Source: JBDRGC01 sp043818215
Lineage (GTDB): Bacteria; Chloroflexota; Anaerolineae; Anaerolineales; UBA11858
NCBI GenBank assembly: GCA_043818215.1
Contig: JBDRGC010000508.1
Span: 1-10,900 of the forward strand
DNA length: 10,900 nucleotides
Direction: 5' to 3'
Shown here one piece after another: positions 7,120 to 10,900 of this stretch. A program made the position numbers and the translations under genes. Below the pieces are notes generated by a model. The model made no database searches. It was not told where the DNA came from and worked only from the letters and a program-made list of their open reading frames with translations. The first letter of the stretch is position 1; the number at the start of each line of letters is the position of its first letter.

Positions 7120-7904
7120 TGAGCAAGCCCACAGTAGCTGTACATAAATTCTCATCCTGCGACGGCTGCCAGGTAGCCATACTGAACTTAGAAGATGAAC
7201 TCCTGGATCTGGTTGGCGCTGTGGAGATCGTATATTTCCTGGAAGCTCGCAGCCGCATCTTACCCGGCCCCTACGATATATCCCTGGTAGAAGGATCGAT
7301 CACCACACCCCATGAGGCCGAGCGCATCAAAAAAATCCGGGAGGAATCCAAGATACTGATCGCCTTGGGAACCTGCGCCACTGCCGGAGGCATCCAGGCT
7401 CTGCGCAACTTCGGTCAGGCAGAAAAAATGGCTGAGGGCATTTATGCGCATCCCGAATATCTGGATTATCTGCCAACATCTACTCCAATTTCAGAACACG
7501 TTAAAGTAGACCTGGAACTGTGGGGCTGCCCGGTAGACAAATATCAAGTGCTCGAAGTGACAATTGCATGGTTGCAACGACGGCGTCCTAATCTGCCCAC
7601 GCATAGTGTTTGCCTGGATTGCAAACGCAACGGTACAGTTTGCGTGACAGTAGCCAACGGCACACCCTGCCTGGGGCCAGTCACCCGTACCGGCTGCGGC
7701 GCTCTGTGCCCGGCCAATGGCCGCGGCTGTTACGGCTGCTTTGGCCCGGCTCCCGAGGCAGAAATGGATGTACTTATCCCAATTCTGCAATCCATGGAAA
7801 AATACACCGGAGAAACCGTCCATCTTCTGCGAAACTTCAGCGGCTACGCGCCCAAATTCCGGGAAGCAGCCAATGCCATCCTAAAGGAGGGCCTCGAGAA
7901 ATGA
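7119..7904 (+). CDS. hydD: Group 3b [NiFe]-hydrogenase small (delta) subunit
   Basis: A 261-residue small subunit that wires the NiFe site to the rest of the complex. Twelve cysteines form three cluster sets. The proximal set is Cys14 and Cys17 (SSCDGCQ), Cys86 (GTCATAGG) and Cys137 (WGCPVD). The other two are Cys165, 168, 175 and 184, and Cys193, 197, 204 and 207 (CGALCPANGRGCYGC). This agrees with three [4Fe-4S] clusters. There is no twin-arginine signal or membrane helix, so the enzyme is cytoplasmic, as expected for group 3. GGAGGA at 7107-7112 supports the ATG at 7119. The gene overlaps hydG by one base and hydA by four (ATGA). I see no defect in it. Confidence 0.94.
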   Translation: MSKPTVAVHKFSSCDGCQVAILNLEDELLDLVGAVEIVYFLEARSRILPGPYDISLVEGSITTPHEAERIKKIREESKILIALGTCATAGGIQALRNFGQAEKMAEGIYAHPEYLDYLPTSTPISEHVKVDLELWGCPVDKYQVLEVTIAWLQRRRPNLPTHSVCLDCKRNGTVCVTVANGTPCLGPVTRTGCGALCPANGRGCYGCFGPAPEAEMDVLIPILQSMEKYTGETVHLLRNFSGYAPKFREAANAILKEGLEK

Positions 7905-9189
7905 CAAAGGATATCATCATCCCCGCGCTGACGCGTGTCGAAGGCGAAGGCGCCCTTTACATCCGTACCAAAGATGGGGTTGTAGACGAAATCGAATTGA
8001 ATATCTACGAACCGCCCCGTTTTTTCGAAGGCTTTCTGCAAGGCCGTTATTATCAGGAAATCCCCGATATCACCGCCCGCATCTGCGGCATTTGCCCGGT
8101 AGCCTACCAAATGAGCGGGGCTAAGGCCCTGGAACAGGCCCTGGGCGTGAGAATTTCACCCCAAGTGCGCACCTTGCGGCGGCTGTTTTATTGCGCAGAG
8201 TACATCGAAAGCCACGCCCTGCATGTCTACGTGCTTCAGGCTCCCGATCTGACGGGGCACGAAAGCGTCATCAGCCTGGCAGGGGTAGCTCCAGAAATCG
8301 TCAAACAAGCGCTGCGGCTGAAGAAGATCGGCAATGCTCTCTTGCGTGCCGTCGGTGGGAGGTCTATACATCCGGTCAACACCTGTGTGGGTGGCTTTTA
8401 CCGCTGGCCCGATGTGGAAAAAATCACCGCGCTGCTCCCAGACCTGGAATGGGCATTGGAAACATTGCTGTTACACGTACCCTGGGCTGCCGGCCTCACC
8501 TTCCCCGATTTCGAGATGGACTACGAATTTGTGGCCCTCACCCACCCCGATGAATACGCCATCTACGATGGAGATATTCTTTCCTCCACCGGGCGGCGTG
8601 TGTCGGTCAACGAATTCGAAGACGCCTATCTTGAGTCGCACGTGCCGCACTCGACTGCTCTTCACAGCCACACAGTGGACAGCAATCCATACCTGGTAGG
8701 GCCGCTGGCGCGTCTCAACCTCAACTACGCACAACTCCGGCCTATTGCCCGAGAAGCCGCCGATGGAATGGGGATCGAACTACCGCTGAACAATCCCTAT
8801 AAAAGCTTCCTCGCCCGCATCATCGAGTTGATCGAGATTTGTGACGTAGCCATCGAACTGGTGAAAGAATACGACCCCCAGGGGCCAAGCTGTGCAGAGA
8901 TCACTGTGCAGGCCGGCGAGGGGGCGGGAGTCAGCGAGGCTCCCCGCGGCACACTCTACCATCGCTACAAAGTGGACGAAAATGGATTTATCCTCCAGGC
9001 CCGCATTACCCCCCCACGGCGCAGAATTACCCCCGCATCGAGGCCGACCTGTGGAAAGTGGCCCCGGAGGTCATTTTCTCGCTGCCCCACGAAGAAGCCA
9101 GTCTGGCCTGCGAGCATCTGATCCGTGCTTATGATCCCTGCATATCATGCTCCACTCACTTTCTAAAGCTGCGTATTAGCGAGGTTTAA
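7901..9189 (+). CDS. hydA: Group 3b [NiFe]-hydrogenase large (alpha) subunit, frameshifted
   Basis: This is the catalytic subunit that holds the Ni-Fe(CN)2CO site. L1 is RICGICPVAYQ with Cys62 and Cys65; Tyr69 replaces the usual His, which from memory is normal in 3b enzymes. The frame that starts at 7901 runs only to a TGA at 9119-9121 (406 residues) and diverges after ARITPP. The family sequence continues from 9016 in the -1 frame as TAQNYPRIEADLWKV and ends DPCISCSTHFLKLRISEV with a TAA at 9187-9189. Joined, the protein is 429 residues, a usual length, with L2 cysteines at 414 and 417 and the protease cut expected after His420. The switch falls in seven Cs (9009-9015); eight would restore the frame. 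AAAGGAGGG at 7883-7890 supports the start. As written, the truncated product could not bind nickel. Confidence 0.9.
9009..9016 (+). other. Frameshift site in hydA at a C7 run
   Basis: Seven Cs at 9009-9015 are followed by A. In the starting frame the codons read ACC CCC CCA. The heptamer C CCC CCA (9010-9016) fits the X XXY YYZ pattern of -1 slippage, and a -1 slip here would give exactly ITPPTAQN, the family-like sequence. I see no Shine-Dalgarno-like stimulator 10-15 nt upstream and only weak downstream pairing. A missing C, by mutation or base-calling, is simpler. Confidence 0.75.
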
Positions 9190-9319
9190 TAGAACGCGGA
9201 TTGCGCGGATTGAACGGATTCTCGCTGATTTTAAAAACAACAAAATAATCCGCGAAAATCCGTCAAATCCGTGTCACACCTGCACTTGCCGCAGGTACAA
9301 GTGTCCGCGTTCTATTTTA
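9185..9319. mobile_element. MITE-like element with inverted ends and TTTA duplication
   Basis: The ends are perfect 12-bp inverted repeats, ATAGAACGCGGA at 9189-9200 and TCCGCGTTCTAT at 9304-9315. They are flanked directly by the same four bases, TTTA, at 9185-9188 and 9316-9319. Inside, CGGATT occurs at 9197, 9206 and 9215 (9-bp spacing), mirrored by AATCCG at 9247, 9257 and 9266, so the left and middle parts can fold back on each other. There is no coding capacity. These are the marks of a small non-autonomous transposable element, though the inserting transposase is not identifiable. The left junction falls inside the hydA stop codon: TAA at 9187-9189 is made partly of TTTA and partly of the element. 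Confidence 0.65.
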
Positions 9320-9325
9320 GATAGA

Positions 9326-9796
9326 ATGACTCTAACGATCATCGGCATTGGACAATCCCTGCGCGGCGACGACGGGGCCGGGCTGGCAACCGTGCGCCTT
9401 TGGCAAGAGATGTGCCCGGCCCAACATCCCGATGTGCGGATCGAACTGGCCGAAAGCCCCGGGCTGGGATTGCTCAACCTGCTGGAAGGGGCCGCTGCGG
9501 CCATTTTGGTGGATGCTGTCCGCAGCGGGGCCAGCCCCGGCAGCCTGCACTGCCTGGATGAGAGCGACATAGCGGCTTTCCTCAACGGGGCGAACTCAGC
9601 CCACGGGTGGGGCGTGGCCGAGTCATTGGCCTTAAGCCGCCAGCTTGACCCCGACAGCCTCCCAACCCGATTGGTGCTGATCGGCATCGAAGCAGGGCAG
9701 GTAGTCCTGGGGGAGAATCTCAGCCCGGCGGTGACAGCCAGCCTCCCAGATGCAGCCCGATTGATACAGGAAACTGTACAGCAACTCAAACGCTAA
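9326..9796 (+). CDS. [NiFe]-hydrogenase maturation protease
   Basis: A 156-residue endopeptidase of the HycI/HybD/HoxW family. It removes the short C-terminal tail of the large subunit once nickel is in place, and here it would cut HydA after the DPCxxCxxH motif. The N-terminus has GIGQSLRGDDGAG, matching the family GxGNxLxxDDGxG with Gln instead of the usual Asn at position 10. The nickel-sensing residues are expected at Asp16, Asp63 (LVDAV) and His93 (AHGWGVAE). The length is normal. Position directly after hydA makes HydA its natural substrate. The ATG at 9326 has no Shine-Dalgarno sequence close upstream; a GAGG at the end of hydA (9181-9184) would sit 10 nt away if the intervening element were removed. 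The gene is followed by a perfect hairpin at 9807-9836. Confidence 0.92.
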   Translation: MTLTIIGIGQSLRGDDGAGLATVRLWQEMCPAQHPDVRIELAESPGLGLLNLLEGAAAAILVDAVRSGASPGSLHCLDESDIAAFLNGANSAHGWGVAESLALSRQLDPDSLPTRLVLIGIEAGQVVLGENLSPAVTASLPDAARLIQETVQQLKR

Positions 9797-9806
9797 GACT
9801 GCCCAT

Positions 9807-9836
9807 AACCCCGGTTTCTTTGGAGAAACCGGGGTT
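9807..9836 (+). terminator. Perfect 13-bp hairpin after the protease gene
   Basis: AACCCCGGTTTCT (9807-9819) pairs fully with AGAAACCGGGGTT (9824-9836) around a TTGG loop. It starts 11 nt after the stop codon. The trailing sequence is CTCAATTG, so the U-tract expected of an intrinsic terminator is weak. It may still terminate or protect the 3' end, or be a copy of a dispersed palindrome; the AACCCCGGTTTCT arm is one I have seen as an intergenic repeat. Confidence 0.6.
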
Positions 9837-9872
9837 CTCAATTGAATAGGACGGGGAAAGTCAATTCCTCTA

Positions 9873-9901
9873 TTGCTTTCTCTATACTTTTGCGCTACAC
9901 T
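9873..9901 (+). promoter_or_regulatory. Candidate sigma70-type promoter of the DUF429 gene
   Basis: TTGCTT at 9873-9878 and TACACT at 9896-9901 are spaced by 17 bp. They match the consensus at three and four of six positions. Transcription would begin near 9908, leaving a leader of about 36 nt before the ATG at 9944. This favours that start over the in-frame TTG at 9842. Confidence 0.35.
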
Positions 9902-9943
9902 CATAACATCATTCGTCACCTACCAATCACACCGAGTGTCCCC

Positions 9944-10711
9944 ATGCTCTTCAATTACACTACTTTCATTGGCATCGATCCCACGACTGGAAAGCGGCCC
10001 ATGGCTTATGCAGCCCTGGATCAAGACCTCCGGCTCCTGGCTCTTGGCGAGGACGGTCTCGATGAGATCATAGCCTTCGTCGGTGGGCAGCAGTCGGCCT
10101 TCGTGGCAGTCAACGCTCCCCGCCGTCCTCACCAGGGCTTGATGCAGCGATCCGAGGTGCGTGCAGGTCTCAAACCTGTGCCCCGCCCTGGACGCTGGAC
10201 GGGATTCCGGGTAGTCGAGTACCAACTGCGCCAGCACAATATTCGCGTCCCGCGCACCCGCGGCAAAGAGGATGACTGCCCTGTCTGGATGCAAACCGGC
10301 TTCGAGTTCCACAAACGTCTGGAACGCCTGGGATACAAGGATTACCCCGCGCCGGATACCACCTCCCAATTGATGGAAGTCTACCCTCATGCAGCTTTCA
10401 CTGCCTTGCTGGGATGTCTCCCTTTCAAAAAGACCAGCATGGAGGGACGCTTGCAGCGCCAATTGGTCTTGCACAACCGAGGGCTGGATATTCCTGATCC
10501 GATGCGGGTTTTCGAGGAAATTACCCGTTACCGTTTGATGCAGGGGATTCTGCCCCTTGATGGCCTCTACTCAGCCCGGAAGCTGGATGCCCTGGTAGCC
10601 GCCTACACCGCCTGGGTTGCCGCTACAACCCCGAAGGAGGTCATACTTTTAGGGAATCCTGAAGAGGGGCAAATCGTCCTCCCGGTTTCGGAACTGAATC
10701 CCAAGTATTGA
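9944..10711 (+). CDS. DUF429 family protein, RNase H-like fold
   Basis: A 255-residue protein of the DUF429 family, which is thought to have an RNase H-like fold; substrate and role are unknown. It begins FIGIDPTTGKRP with Asp12 in the first-strand position. AVNAP at 55-59 replaces the usual D-A-P, so an acidic residue common in the family is Asn57 here. LMEVYPHAA around Glu145 and RKLDALVAAYTAW around Asp215 are the other typical motifs. A conserved-looking stretch, CPVWMQTGFEFHKRL, lies at 112-126. I chose the ATG at 9944 because the family sequence begins there; a TTG at 9842 would add 34 residues without domain character and overlap the likely promoter. The ribosome-binding site is weak. 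It has its own likely promoter and follows a hairpin, so it is probably not part of the hydrogenase operon. Confidence 0.75.
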   Translation: MLFNYTTFIGIDPTTGKRPMAYAALDQDLRLLALGEDGLDEIIAFVGGQQSAFVAVNAPRRPHQGLMQRSEVRAGLKPVPRPGRWTGFRVVEYQLRQHNIRVPRTRGKEDDCPVWMQTGFEFHKRLERLGYKDYPAPDTTSQLMEVYPHAAFTALLGCLPFKKTSMEGRLQRQLVLHNRGLDIPDPMRVFEEITRYRLMQGILPLDGLYSARKLDALVAAYTAWVAATTPKEVILLGNPEEGQIVLPVSELNPKY

Positions 10712-10727
10712 GTTTGAAGTTGTAGGC

Positions 10728-10766
10728 AGGGTAAACAGGGTAAACAAGGTAAACAAGGTAAACAAG
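10728..10766. repeat. 9-bp tandem repeat, four units
   Basis: The units AGGGTAAAC (10728-10736), AGGGTAAAC (10737-10745), AAGGTAAAC (10746-10754) and AAGGTAAAC (10755-10763) are followed by a partial AAG. Only the second base varies. It starts 16 bp after the DUF429 stop. The minus-strand open frame across it is low-complexity and not a gene. Confidence 0.9.
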
Positions 10767-10832
10767 TAGTTGCTCAAAATCTTGGTGGTCAAGTGGTGAT
10801 AGAACTGCGATATTATGCAGGGGGGAATGAAA

Positions 10833-10867
10833 TTGTAAATGGTAAATGGTGAATGGTAAATTGTAAA
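10833..10867. repeat. 7-bp tandem repeat, five units
   Basis: The units TTGTAAA, TGGTAAA, TGGTGAA, TGGTAAA and TTGTAAA run without gaps. CATTTACCAT at 10891-10900, the last bases of the window, is the reverse complement of ATGGTAAATG within the array, so the tract may be one arm of a larger inverted structure that continues beyond the window. Confidence 0.85.
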
Positions 10868-10900
10868 TGAAGTGCAGACAGCGCCATAATCATTTACCAT

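Noticed and set aside
9017..9070. Stimulatory stem-loop downstream of the hydA slippery heptamer
   Set aside because: Only short GGCC-type pairings are visible; nothing stable stands out by eye.
9842..9943. Longer DUF429 start at the TTG at 9842
   Set aside because: The added 34 residues have no family character, no ribosome-binding site precedes it, and it would cover the likely promoter.
10728..10867. Possible CRISPR array
   Set aside because: The units are 7-9 bp and directly adjacent, with no spacers and no cas genes.
10649..10900. Minus-strand open frame rich in FTL repeats
   Set aside because: Its periodic protein is just the translation of the 9-bp and 7-bp tandem repeats, and it runs off the window.

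Overview
The window is a bacterial chromosomal segment with every recognisable gene on the + strand. It holds three blocks: urocanate hydratase followed by a eukaryote-type double-domain 6-phosphofructokinase; a cytoplasmic group 3b (NADP-linked, 'sulfhydrogenase'-type) [NiFe]-hydrogenase operon with its maturation protease; and a DUF429 gene followed by short tandem repeats. The organism is probably an anaerobic or facultative member of Chloroflexota (Anaerolineae-like). That rests on the combination of a 3b hydrogenase operon led by a cyclic-nucleotide-binding-domain gene, a eukaryote-like PFK, and several dispersed intergenic palindromes of a style common in those genomes. It is inference from memory, not a database result.

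Layout. 1-398 is non-coding and contains a ~148-bp imperfect palindrome. hutU (399-2051) and pfk (2078-4309) are 26 bp apart and probably cotranscribed. 4310-4638 is non-coding and carries a second palindromic repeat (4380-4511). 4639-9189 is a tightly coupled hydrogenase operon: cNMP-domain protein, hydB (beta, Fe-S), hydG (gamma, FAD/NAD(P)/2Fe-2S), hydD (delta, small NiFe subunit) and hydA (alpha, large NiFe subunit), every junction overlapping by 1-8 nt. The peptidase that trims HydA follows at 9326-9796, separated by a MITE-like element. A 13-bp perfect hairpin closes this block. A DUF429 gene (9944-10711) and two tandem-repeat tracts finish the window.

How the genes work together. HydA/HydD split or form H2, electrons pass through Fe-S clusters in HydD and HydB, and HydG exchanges them with NAD(P)(H). 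The maturation protease should remove the nine residues after the DPCxxCxxH motif of HydA. No hypABCDEF genes for active-site assembly are present, so they must lie elsewhere. hutU (histidine degradation) and pfk (glycolysis) have no evident direct link to the hydrogenase.

Two points deserve attention. First, hydA is frameshifted at a seven-C run (9009-9015): the reading frame moves by -1 and the essential C-terminal cysteine pair lies in the other frame. This could be a real mutation, a homopolymer error, or recoding at a C CCC CCA heptamer. Second, the hydA-protease spacer is filled by a 127-bp element with 12-bp perfect terminal inverted repeats and a flanking TTTA duplication. Removing it in thought restores a tight junction with a GAGG Shine-Dalgarno 10 nt before the protease ATG.
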